Below the pieces are notes generated by a model. The model was not told the DNA's origin. It made no database searches and saw only the letters and a list, made by a program, of their open reading frames with translations. The translations under genes were made by a program, and so were the position numbers. A DNA stretch of 64,000 nt from Streptacidiphilus fuscans (GTDB lineage Bacteria; Actinomycetota; Actinomycetes; Streptomycetales; Streptomycetaceae): NCBI RefSeq assembly GCF_015690355.1, contig NZ_JADPRT010000011.1, positions 89,951 to 153,950 of the forward strand. Direction: 5' to 3'. Below are positions 30,284-38,132 of the stretch, piece by piece; positions within the stretch are counted from its first letter, which is position 1; each line of letters starts with the position of its first letter.

Positions 30284-31288
30284 GTGCAACCCATCGACAT
30301 TGCAAGCGAATCGTCCGGAACTGTCCGCGCTTCAGCACGGACGGTTCCGTCCGGGGAATCCGCGAGGGAAACCGCCAGGGACGCCGCGCAGGACATCGCG
30401 CGCGTCGGGGCCGGCCGCAGCGGCGGCTCGGTCAGCCTGGTGGTCCCGGCGCGGAACGAGGCAGCCAACATCAGCTGGGTGCTCGGTCGGATCCCCGACT
30501 GCGTCGACGAGGTGATCCTCGTCGACGGCGAGTCCAGCGACGACACCGCCGGACGGGCGCTCGCCATCCTGCCGTCGCTGCGGGTGGTGCCGCAGTCGGG
30601 CCCGGGCAAGGGCAACGCCCTGCGTACCGGATTCCTCAACGCCAAGGGCGACTTCATCGTCATGATCGACGCCGACGGCTCCATGTCGCCGCGCGAGATC
30701 CCGCGCTACGTCCACTTCCTGGAGCACGGCTACGACGTGGTCAAGGGTTCCCGGTTCACCGGGGGCGGCGGTTCGCTCGACATCACCGCGCTGCGCCGGT
30801 GCGGCAACCGGGCGCTGCTGGCCCTCACCAACCTGCTCTACCAGGCCTCGCTGACGGACCTCTGCTACGGCTTCGTCGGCTTCCGGCGCGAGGCGCTGGA
30901 ACGGCTGGACCTGCGCTCCTCCGGCTTCGAGATCGAGACGGAGATGGTCTGCCGCGCCCTGCTCGAGGGGCTGCGGGTGGCCGAGGTACCGACGCTCGAA
31001 CTCCCGCGCCGCACCGGGCAGTCCAACCTGCGGACGTTCCGCGACGGCCACCGGGTGCTGCGCACGCTGCTGCGCGAGCGCACGGCCGGCACCGGCCGGA
31101 CCGGAGCCGTCCGCGCGGTGCAGCGCGCCGAAACGGATCTGCAACCGGCTCCCAAGGCCACGCCGGTGATCTCCGCGGTGACTTCCGCGGCGTCCTCCGC
31201 TGTGACGTCCGCTGTGACATCGGCGGTGACGTCCGCTGTGACGTCCGCGGTGGCCTCTCCGGTGGCGCCAGGGGCGAGCCATGTGTGA
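30284..31288 (+). CDS. GT2 family glycosyltransferase (DPM/DPG synthase-like)
   Basis: A 334-aa inverting GT-A glycosyltransferase. It shows SLVVPARNEAANI at the start of the fold, ILVDGESSDDT, GKGNALRTGF, and the DADGSM metal/nucleotide motif around residue 128. ETEMVCRALLEGLRVAEVP near 220 is typical of polyprenyl-phosphate sugar synthases. No membrane helices are obvious. It may load a sugar on polyprenyl phosphate for the following membrane proteins. The first 45 residues are a low-complexity extension, and the C-terminus ends in seven tetrapeptide repeats (SAVT type). It starts at GTG 30284 and is the first gene of a seven-gene overlapping operon, overlapping the next gene by 8 bp. Confidence 0.87.
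   Translation: MQPIDIASESSGTVRASARTVPSGESARETARDAAQDIARVGAGRSGGSVSLVVPARNEAANISWVLGRIPDCVDEVILVDGESSDDTAGRALAILPSLRVVPQSGPGKGNALRTGFLNAKGDFIVMIDADGSMSPREIPRYVHFLEHGYDVVKGSRFTGGGGSLDITALRRCGNRALLALTNLLYQASLTDLCYGFVGFRREALERLDLRSSGFEIETEMVCRALLEGLRVAEVPTLELPRRTGQSNLRTFRDGHRVLRTLLRERTAGTGRTGAVRAVQRAETDLQPAPKATPVISAVTSAASSAVTSAVTSAVTSAVTSAVASPVAPGASHV
31172..31255 (+). repeat. 12-bp coding tandem repeat, seven units
   Basis: Units related to TCCGCTGTGACG encode Ser-Ala-Val-Thr tetrapeptides in the C-terminal tail of the first GT2 protein. The copies differ by one or a few bases. Likely a flexible tail generated by slippage. Confidence 0.8.
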
Positions 31289-32210
31289 CCGCTGGCCCGG
31301 TGCGGGCGGCACCGCGTCGGCGCTGGCGCTTGGCGTCGTCCAGGCCGCCGAACGCGCCGACGCCGAGGCGGCCTTCGTCGCCGCCTCGGCGCTGGCGCAG
31401 TTGACGGCCGATCGGCTCCAGGGCGCACCGCGTCTCGTGCCGGTGCCTGTGGGAGCCACGTTGCCGGTGCGGGCGGGCGTCCGCGCCGTGCGCTTCGGCC
31501 ACGAGCGGCTGGCCCGGGGAGCCGTGCTGCTGCGCGGACGACTGGGACTGGAGCAGTGGCACGTGACCATCAGGGACCTGGCCAACGTGCTGGCCGAGGC
31601 GGTCCTGGTCGAGCCGGAGCAGGAGCGGGAGGCGGTGCTGGCCGGGCTCAAAGGCGCGCTTGAGCCACTGCGCGCCGGGGTACCCAGTGCCGCCCTGCGC
31701 TGGCTGCGCGGTCTGCGCGCCGAACCGCCGCGCTGGCTAGCCCCCTCGGGGGAGACCGGGATCGGAGGTGGCCTGCGTCCGGCCGACTGCGCCGCGCTGG
31801 CCGGACGCTTCGCCCAGCAGCACCCCGACCGCGACCGGGTGCTGCTGGTCCTCGGCGTCCGTCCGGAGGGCTCCTATCTGGCCCCCCTGATCGCCGCCGC
31901 GTTGACCGACCTCGACTTCCGGCACGTCGTCTGCCGCACCGTCCGCCCCGAGGGACCGCTGCTGCCCGAGGAACCGCAGCTGGCGGAGAGCGTGCGGCGG
32001 ATCGGCGGCGTCGCGCTGCTCTGCGACGGGCCGCCGCACACCGGCGCGGCACTCGGGCGGGTCGCGGCCCGGCTGGTGGCCTGCGGCTTCGCCACGGAAC
32101 GGGTGCTGCCGGTCTACCCGTCCGCCTCGCGCTCGGACGCCGCGCCGCCGATCCCCGCGCTGCGGCCGTACCCGTCCGTGGTGCTCTCCGCCGAGGAGTG
32201 GCAACGGTGA
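31281..32210 (+). CDS. Phosphoribosyltransferase-like protein, function unknown
   Basis: A 309-aa soluble protein. The C-terminal half has VLLVLGVRPEGSYLAPLIAAAL followed by VALLCDGPPHTGAALGRVAARL, resembling the PRPP-binding loop and hood of type I phosphoribosyltransferases (compare the usual Asp-Asp-x-x-x-T-G-x-T). The first acidic residue is replaced (CDGPPHTG). The N-terminal half is Ala/Leu-rich and unrelated to known domains I can name. It overlaps its neighbours by 8 bp (upstream) and 4 bp (downstream), so it is made together with the glycosyltransferases. It may provide a ribosyl or arabinosyl-type donor, as decaprenyl-phosphoribose synthesis does, or may be a regulator. This is inference. 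Confidence 0.7.
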   Translation: MCDRWPGAGGTASALALGVVQAAERADAEAAFVAASALAQLTADRLQGAPRLVPVPVGATLPVRAGVRAVRFGHERLARGAVLLRGRLGLEQWHVTIRDLANVLAEAVLVEPEQEREAVLAGLKGALEPLRAGVPSAALRWLRGLRAEPPRWLAPSGETGIGGGLRPADCAALAGRFAQQHPDRDRVLLVLGVRPEGSYLAPLIAAALTDLDFRHVVCRTVRPEGPLLPEEPQLAESVRRIGGVALLCDGPPHTGAALGRVAARLVACGFATERVLPVYPSASRSDAAPPIPALRPYPSVVLSAEEWQR

Positions 32211-32692
32211 CGGACAACCACACGCAACCCGACGGCGCGCAACCTGACGGCACACACAGGGAGAATCGGCCCGCGGCCCGCGCACTGGCCATAGCCGCCT
32301 GGGCGCTGCTGGGGCTGGCGGCGACGGCCACGGTGCTCTCCGCGGTCGGCCAGCATGCCCAGCCCGTCCCGGCGTTGACGCTGCTCCTTCTGCTGGCCGG
32401 TCCCGGCTCCGCGCTGGCCTGGGCGCTGCCGGGACAGGAGCTGCCGCTGCGCCTGCTGATCGGCGTCTTCGGCGGGCTGGCCGCCGACGCCGTGATCGCC
32501 CAGGCGATGCTGACGCTGCGGCTCTGGTCGCCGTCCGGGGGAGCGCTGGCCGCGCTGGCCCTGACCCTCGTCCTGCTCGCGCTGAGGCGTCCATGGCCTC
32601 TCGGCGCGCTGGGTGGCCGCCGGGGGAGCGCGCACCCGACCGCGCGTCCGTCGGCCCGCACGACCGATCCCGGGGGGAGCGCCGCACCATGA
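32207..32692 (+). CDS. Small integral membrane protein
   Basis: A 161-aa protein starting at GTG 32207 (GAGGAG at 32193-32198), overlapping its neighbours by 4 bp on both sides. A hydrophilic Gln/Asn/His/Pro-rich N-terminus is followed by about four hydrophobic segments (ALAIAAWALLGLAATATVL, ALTLLLLLAGPGSALAWAL, RLLIGVFGGLAADAVIAQAM, ALAALALTLVLLAL) and a basic tail. No family is recognised. Being inside the operon suggests a scaffold or accessory of the glycopolymer assembly complex. Confidence 0.8.
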   Translation: MTDNHTQPDGAQPDGTHRENRPAARALAIAAWALLGLAATATVLSAVGQHAQPVPALTLLLLLAGPGSALAWALPGQELPLRLLIGVFGGLAADAVIAQAMLTLRLWSPSGGALAALALTLVLLALRRPWPLGALGGRRGSAHPTARPSARTTDPGGSAAP

Positions 32693-33714
32693 CGGCAGCC
32701 GACGAGGCCCGAATTCTCGACCCACGCCCACCGCTTGACGCGCCGACCCGAGAACGCGCCGCCGTCACCGCCTCGGTGGTGATCTGCGTCTACACCGAGC
32801 AACGCTGGCCGCAACTCTGCGCGGCGATCGACTCGGCGTGCGCGCAGCAGCCCGCGCCACCGGTGGACGTGCTGGTGGTGGTGGACCACAACGAGGCGTT
32901 GCTGGCCCGCCTGCGGGCACGGCACCAGGACGACCCGCTGGTCCGGGTCCTGCCCAACGCCCACGCCAAGGGGCTCTCCGGCGGCCGCAACACCGGTGCC
33001 GAGGCGGCCCACGGCGAGGTGGTGGCCTTCCTGGACGACGACGCCACCGCCGAGCCGGACTGGCTGTCCGTGCTGACCAGCGGATATGACGATCCGTCAG
33101 TGATGGGCGTCGGCGGCCGTACCCTGCCCGTCTGGGCCTCGGGACGCCGACCCGGCTGGTATCCGGAGGAGTTCGACTGGGTGCACGGCGCGAGCTACCG
33201 CGGCATGCCGGTCGGACGGGCACGGGTGCGCAACGTCCTCGGCGGCAACGCCTCGTTCCGTCGCTCGGCCTTCGCCGTGACCGGCGGGTTCCCGTCCGGG
33301 ATCGGGCGCGGCGCAGGCACCACCGGCGCGGCTCCGGGCGGCGGCGAGGAGACGGAGCTCTGCATCCGGATCCAACAGGCCCGCCCGGACGCCTCCTTCC
33401 GCTACGACGACCGGGCTGTGATCCACCATCATGTCCCGCCCGAACGCGAGCGGTTCCGCTACCTGTGCCGTCGCTGCTGGGCGGAGGGCCTGTCCAAGGC
33501 CCAGGTCACCGCGCAGGTCGGCGCGACCGACGGGCTCGCGACCGAGCGCGCGTACGTGCGGCGGGTGCTGCCCGCGGGCGTCGCCAGGGGCCTGCGGGAC
33601 GTGCTGCGCGGGCAGCCGGACGGCCTCGGGCGTGCCGGTGCGATCACCGCCGGACTGCTGATCACGGCCTGCGGCTACGCCGCCGGGCTGCGCGCGAGGA
33701 GGCACGCGTCGTGA
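32689..33714 (+). CDS. GT2 family glycosyltransferase
   Basis: A 341-aa GT-A enzyme of the rhamnosyl/galactosyl-transferase type. ASVVICVYTEQRWPQL opens the fold, ARGLSGGRNTGAEA-like residues (GLSGGRNTGAEA) follow, and VAFLDDDATAEPDWL holds the DxD motif. NVLGGNASFRRSAFAVTGGF and EETELCIRIQQ carry the acceptor-site and catalytic-base region. A C-terminal hydrophobic helix (ITAGLLITACGYAAGLRA) may anchor it to the membrane. ATG 32689 overlaps the preceding stop (ATGA), and its own stop overlaps the deacetylase start. It probably adds one sugar to the repeat unit. Confidence 0.88.
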   Translation: MTAADEARILDPRPPLDAPTRERAAVTASVVICVYTEQRWPQLCAAIDSACAQQPAPPVDVLVVVDHNEALLARLRARHQDDPLVRVLPNAHAKGLSGGRNTGAEAAHGEVVAFLDDDATAEPDWLSVLTSGYDDPSVMGVGGRTLPVWASGRRPGWYPEEFDWVHGASYRGMPVGRARVRNVLGGNASFRRSAFAVTGGFPSGIGRGAGTTGAAPGGGEETELCIRIQQARPDASFRYDDRAVIHHHVPPERERFRYLCRRCWAEGLSKAQVTAQVGATDGLATERAYVRRVLPAGVARGLRDVLRGQPDGLGRAGAITAGLLITACGYAAGLRARRHAS

Positions 33715-34559
33715 ACCACCCGAACCGGTCCGAGCTGTCGGACCCCGCCAGACCGGTGCAGGAGCGCGTGCCCGTGCTGATGTACCACTCGGTCCGCGCC
33801 GACCCGCCCGCCGGGACGGCCGCACTCTCGGTCCACCCCGACGCCTTCGCCGCCCAGTTGGACGCGCTCGCCGAACTCGGCCTGACGCCGGTCCCCTTCA
33901 GCGCGCTGCTCGCCCGATGGAGCGGCGGCGCGCCGCTGCCGGAGAGGCCGGTGGTGCTGACCTTCGACGACGGATACGCCGACTTCCACAGCGAGGTGCT
34001 GCCGAGGCTGGTGCACCGCGGGCTCACGGCGACGCTCTTCGCCACTACGGGCTGGCTCGCCGACGCCGGACGCGACCGGGCCGGCGAGCGGCTGGACGAC
34101 ACCCTCACCTGGTCGCAGCTGGCCGAGATCGAGTCGGCCGGGGTCGAGGTCGGCGGCCACAGCCACAGCCACGCCGCGCTCGACGCCGTCGACCGCCGGG
34201 CCATGCGCGACGAACTGGTCCGCTGCCGCGACCTGTTGGAGGAGAGGCTGGGCCGTCCGGAGCGCGTCTTCGGCTACCCCTTCGGCTACTCGGACGCGGG
34301 CGTCCGTGCGGCCGTCCGCGCCGCCGGGTGGACGGGCGCGTGCGTGGTGGCCAACAAGCTCGCGCGTCGCTCGCAAGGTCCCTATCAATTGGCGAGGTTG
34401 ACGATCCGTCGGGGCACGACCGACACGGCCTTCCGGCAGTTGGTGCAGGGGTGCTCGGTGACCCGCCACTTCCTGGGCGACCACGCCCTGACCAAGGGCT
34501 ACGCCGTGGTCCGCCGCACCCGTACGTTCGCGCGGAGCAGGGGGCGGAGCCTGCGGTGA
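33711..34559 (+). CDS. Polysaccharide deacetylase (NodB/CE4)
   Basis: A 282-aa NodB-domain enzyme that removes N- or O-acetyl groups from a sugar or polysaccharide. Visible motifs are VPVLMYHSV, LTFDDGYADF (motif 1, Asp-Asp) and VEVGGHSHSHAAL (motif 2, His-x3-His with metal ligands). FGYPFGYSDAGV replaces the usual RxPY motif 3, and there is a following hydrophobic helix region. No signal peptide is present, so it likely works on a lipid-linked or cytoplasmic intermediate, or faces the membrane. It starts at GTG 33711 with GAGGAGG eight bases upstream. 4-bp overlaps on both sides. Confidence 0.9.
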   Translation: MNHPNRSELSDPARPVQERVPVLMYHSVRADPPAGTAALSVHPDAFAAQLDALAELGLTPVPFSALLARWSGGAPLPERPVVLTFDDGYADFHSEVLPRLVHRGLTATLFATTGWLADAGRDRAGERLDDTLTWSQLAEIESAGVEVGGHSHSHAALDAVDRRAMRDELVRCRDLLEERLGRPERVFGYPFGYSDAGVRAAVRAAGWTGACVVANKLARRSQGPYQLARLTIRRGTTDTAFRQLVQGCSVTRHFLGDHALTKGYAVVRRTRTFARSRGRSLR

Positions 34560-36016
34560 CCGCGACCTCCCCGCGCGACGCGGTCACGCAGCCCGAACCC
34601 GAGCCCCGGGCCGAGCCTCAGCCCGAGCCCCGGCCCGATCAGCGGACGGGCACGGCACCGGCACGCTCGGACGCGCGTGCACCGCTGTTCCGCAACGGCT
34701 ACGCGCTGATGGTGAACACCGCCATCTCCGGTGGCCTGGGCCTCGTCTACTGGTGGCTGGCCGCCGTCTACTACAGCAAGGCCGACATGGGGCAGGGCTC
34801 GGCGGCGATCGCCGCCATGAAGTTCCTGTCCAGCCTCACCGCGCTCGGGTTCACCGGCGCCCTGGCCCGCTTCGTCCCGGTCGCCGGCCGCGCCACCGGG
34901 CGGCTGCTGCGCCGCGCGTACGGGGTCAACGTGCTGGCCTCCTCGGTGATCACGGTGGTCTTCCTGGCCGCGCTGCCGCTCTGGGGCTCCCACTACGCGT
35001 TCCTCAGCGGCTGGCAGCGGTCCGCCGGGTTCCTGGTGGCCGTGCTCGCCTGGTCCTGGCTGACGTTGCAGGACGGCGTGTTGATCGGGCTGCGGGCCGC
35101 CGTCTGGGTGCCGGTCGGGAACCTGTCGTTCTCGGTGGGCAAGGCGGTACTGCTGGTCGTGCTGGCCGGGGCGATCCCGGCCACCGGCGTCTTCGTCTCC
35201 TGGGTCGCCGCGATCGCGCTCTCCGTGGTGCCGCTGGGCTGGTTGATCCTGCGGCGTCTGATTCCACGTCAGGTCGCGGCGGCCGACCCCGACCTGCTGC
35301 CGCCGACGGAGCGGCAGATCGGCCGGTTCCTGGCCGGTGACTACACCGGCTCGGTCTTCAACCTGGTCGTCACCTACTTCGTCCCGGTCCTGGTCGCGGC
35401 CAAGGTCAGCTCCGACCAGAACGCCGTCTACTACATCATCAACACCATCGGCGGCACGCTGGACCTGCTCGCGGTGAACATGGCCGCCTCCCTGACCGTC
35501 GAGTCCTCGCGTCAGCCGTCCCAGCTCGGGGCCAACACCCGTGGCGCGCTGGCCCGGATGGCCTGCGTCACGCTGCCCTGCTTCGCCGTGCTCGCGCTGC
35601 TGGCGGCCCCGATCCTCGAGGTCTTCGGGCCCGGCTACGCCGCCGCGGGCGCGCCGCTGCTGCGCTGGTTGGCGGCAGCCGGCTTCCTTCGGGTGCTGAT
35701 CGAGCTCTACTTCGGGACGCTGCGGGCTCGCAGCCGCACCCGAGAGGTGGCACTGTTCCAGGGGCTGCTCTGTGCCCTGGTGCTCAGCCTTTCGCTGCTG
35801 CTGATGCCGCGGATGGGCATCGCGGGTGTCGGCCTGGCCGTGCTGATCAGCCAGGGCGCCGTCGCCCTCTGCGCCCTGCCCGGCCTGCTCCGCGTGCTCC
35901 GCGACCGGCCGCCGCACGTCGGAGCGCCGCACGCAGGACCGAAGGCTGGACCGCACGTCGTACCGCAGGCCGCGACGGAGCCCGCAACGGACGAGGCAAC
36001 GGAGGACGCCACGTGA
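34556..36016 (+). CDS. Polysaccharide flippase-like membrane protein (MATE/Wzx type)
   Basis: A 486-aa polytopic protein of about 12-14 hydrophobic segments, with the start region FRNGYALMVNTAISGGLGLVYWWLAA typical of oligosaccharide flippases and lipopolysaccharide biosynthesis proteins of the MOP superfamily. The N-terminal 45 residues are Pro/Glu/Arg-rich with a PEPEPRAEPQPEPRP repeat. The C-terminus is a hydrophilic Pro/His/Ala tail. It likely moves the lipid-linked repeat unit across the membrane. It starts at GTG 34556, overlapping the deacetylase stop, and ends overlapping the next gene by 4 bp. Confidence 0.86.
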   Translation: MTATSPRDAVTQPEPEPRAEPQPEPRPDQRTGTAPARSDARAPLFRNGYALMVNTAISGGLGLVYWWLAAVYYSKADMGQGSAAIAAMKFLSSLTALGFTGALARFVPVAGRATGRLLRRAYGVNVLASSVITVVFLAALPLWGSHYAFLSGWQRSAGFLVAVLAWSWLTLQDGVLIGLRAAVWVPVGNLSFSVGKAVLLVVLAGAIPATGVFVSWVAAIALSVVPLGWLILRRLIPRQVAAADPDLLPPTERQIGRFLAGDYTGSVFNLVVTYFVPVLVAAKVSSDQNAVYYIINTIGGTLDLLAVNMAASLTVESSRQPSQLGANTRGALARMACVTLPCFAVLALLAAPILEVFGPGYAAAGAPLLRWLAAAGFLRVLIELYFGTLRARSRTREVALFQGLLCALVLSLSLLLMPRMGIAGVGLAVLISQGAVALCALPGLLRVLRDRPPHVGAPHAGPKAGPHVVPQAATEPATDEATEDAT

Positions 36017-38118
36017 CCGCACCGCCCGTCGTCCTGGACGACCCGACCGGAGCGACGCCGCGACCCGAGCCCCGGGGGTCGCGGCGCTCGTGTCCGGCCA
36101 CGGCCGTGCTCTGGACCGCGTCGGCCCTGGCCCTCGGCGTCTACCTGGCGTCGATGGCCACCGTCACCGGCGCCGCGCTCGACCGGATGGACGGCCTGGG
36201 CCTGGTCTCCGCGCTGCCCCCGGCCGCCCTGGCCTCCGCGTGCGCGCTCGGTGTGCTGTACTTCCTCGGCCTCAACGCCGCCGTGGCCCGCCCCCGGCTC
36301 CAGCTCTTCCTGCTGCTGGCCACGGTGCTGGCGCTGCACGGCGCGGCGGCGCTGGTCGAGCCGCTGCCGCGGTTCCCGACGGCCTGGCAGCACCTCGGCT
36401 TCGTGGACTACATCGAGCGGACCGGACACACCCTCCCGCTCTGGGACGCGCGGTTCAGCTGGCCCGGCTTCTTCGGGCTGGCCGCGATGCTGTTCCGCTC
36501 CGGCGGGATCGACAACCCGCTGCCGGTGCTGCAGTGGAGCCAGGTCGGCTCGCAACTGCTCTGCCTGGCGGCGCTCGCCGTGGTGCTGCGGGCTCTCGAC
36601 CTGCCGCGGCGGACGCGGTGGTGCGCGCTCTGGTTCTTCTCGGTCGGCTCCTGGATCGGCCAGGACTACTTCTCGCCGCAGGCCTACACCTACGCGCTCT
36701 ACCTGTGCTTCCTGGCCGTCCTGTTGACCGTCTTCCGGGAGCGCACGGGAGGCCGACGGAGTGTCGGCGGCCGACCGGGCCTCGAACGCGGGCTGCTGCT
36801 GGGCCTGTTGCTGCTGCTCTTCACCGCGGCGCTGGTCTCGCACCAGCTCACGCCGTTCGTGATGATCGCCGCCGTCGGACTGCTGCGGCTGCTGAGGCGG
36901 ACCACGCTCAGCCTCTGGTTCGCCGTGCTGCTGGGCGCGTTGGCGCTGGCGTGGATCAGCCTGGCGGCGGAGGGCTTCTGGTCGGGCCATCTGGGCACCA
37001 TCTTCGGCGGGCTCGGACACCTCGGCTCCAACGTCAGCAGCGGCGTCGCCGGACGGGTCAAGGGCGATCCGGCCCACCAGGCCGTGCTGGAGCTGCGGGT
37101 GCTGCTCAGCGCCGCCTGGTTCGGGCTGGCGGTGCTGGGCTGGTGGCGCAGGCGTCGCGCCGGCTACGCCCCGGACAGCGCCGACCGGGGTGACCGGGTG
37201 CTGCTGGTGCTCGCCTTCATGCCGTTCTTCACCCTGGGCATGCAGAGCTACGGCGGTGAGATCGCGCTGCGAGTCTTCCTCTTCGCGCTGCCGGGCGTGG
37301 CTCCGCTCGCGGCCTGCTTCTTCTATCCGCGCGAGCACTCGGCGCGCGAGCACTCGCCAGGCGAGCACCCGGCGCGCGAGCGGCCGGGACGGAGCATCTC
37401 CGTGCTGGTCACGGCCTGGGCGGCGATCGCGGTGGCCGCCTTCGGCATCGCCCGCTACGGCAACGAGCCGTTCGAGCGGGTGACGACGGGCGAGGTGGCC
37501 GCCCTCGACTGGGTCTACCAGAACGACACGCCGAGCGCGCGCGTGCTCTACCTCGGCCCCGTCGGCGCTCCGACGACCACCCCGGACATCCCGTGGAACC
37601 AGCGCGGCATGGACACCATCGTCTACATCGGCACGCCCGCGCCGCCGGACCCGGCCGGCGTGGGGTCGTTCGAGACCGCGCTGCGCAGCGCCGGGCCGCA
37701 GAGCTACCTCATCGTGACGCGGACCGAGGGCGCTGACCTCGCCGCCAACGACGGCTACGCGCCCGACTGGTACGCCCGCGCCCGCGCCGCGCTGGACGCG
37801 GATCCGCAGCTGGTCGCGGTCGTCCGGGCTCCGGACGCCGCCCTCTACCGCCTCTCCACGCCCCCGCCGGGCAAGGCCGCCACCGACATCGGGATCGGCC
37901 ACGTCGGCCCGGTGGTTCACTGGTCGGGCTGGACGGTGGCGGAGGCGGTGCTGCTGGCCGTGCTGGTGCCGTTCCTGCTCCGGCGGGAGGTGATCGCGCT
38001 TCGGGCCGGGGCCATCCGGACGACGCGGGGCCGGCGCTGGGCCTTTGCCCTGAGCGCGGGCCTGTTGGCGGCGGGCTTCCTGACCGCCGTCGTCGAGCGC
38101 TTTCTGACGGTCCGTTAA
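36013..38118 (+). CDS. 701-aa membrane protein, putative glycosyltransferase or polymerase
   Basis: A large polytopic protein with about 12-13 hydrophobic segments in the first 460 residues and again at the C-terminus. A soluble extracellular domain spans about 490-620 and contains DTPSARVLYLGPVG and RGMDTIVYIG. The layout, with a short N-terminal cytosolic part, many helices and then a periplasmic-type domain, resembles GT-C glycosyltransferases or Wzy-like polymerases of actinomycetes. I cannot assign a family from motifs. It is the last gene of the seven-gene operon and ends 14 bp from the convergent GH39-like gene. Confidence 0.72.
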   Translation: MTAPPVVLDDPTGATPRPEPRGSRRSCPATAVLWTASALALGVYLASMATVTGAALDRMDGLGLVSALPPAALASACALGVLYFLGLNAAVARPRLQLFLLLATVLALHGAAALVEPLPRFPTAWQHLGFVDYIERTGHTLPLWDARFSWPGFFGLAAMLFRSGGIDNPLPVLQWSQVGSQLLCLAALAVVLRALDLPRRTRWCALWFFSVGSWIGQDYFSPQAYTYALYLCFLAVLLTVFRERTGGRRSVGGRPGLERGLLLGLLLLLFTAALVSHQLTPFVMIAAVGLLRLLRRTTLSLWFAVLLGALALAWISLAAEGFWSGHLGTIFGGLGHLGSNVSSGVAGRVKGDPAHQAVLELRVLLSAAWFGLAVLGWWRRRRAGYAPDSADRGDRVLLVLAFMPFFTLGMQSYGGEIALRVFLFALPGVAPLAACFFYPREHSAREHSPGEHPARERPGRSISVLVTAWAAIAVAAFGIARYGNEPFERVTTGEVAALDWVYQNDTPSARVLYLGPVGAPTTTPDIPWNQRGMDTIVYIGTPAPPDPAGVGSFETALRSAGPQSYLIVTRTEGADLAANDGYAPDWYARARAALDADPQLVAVVRAPDAALYRLSTPPPGKAATDIGIGHVGPVVHWSGWTVAEAVLLAVLVPFLLRREVIALRAGAIRTTRGRRWAFALSAGLLAAGFLTAVVERFLTVR

Positions 38119-38132
38119 TTCACGAGGTCGTC

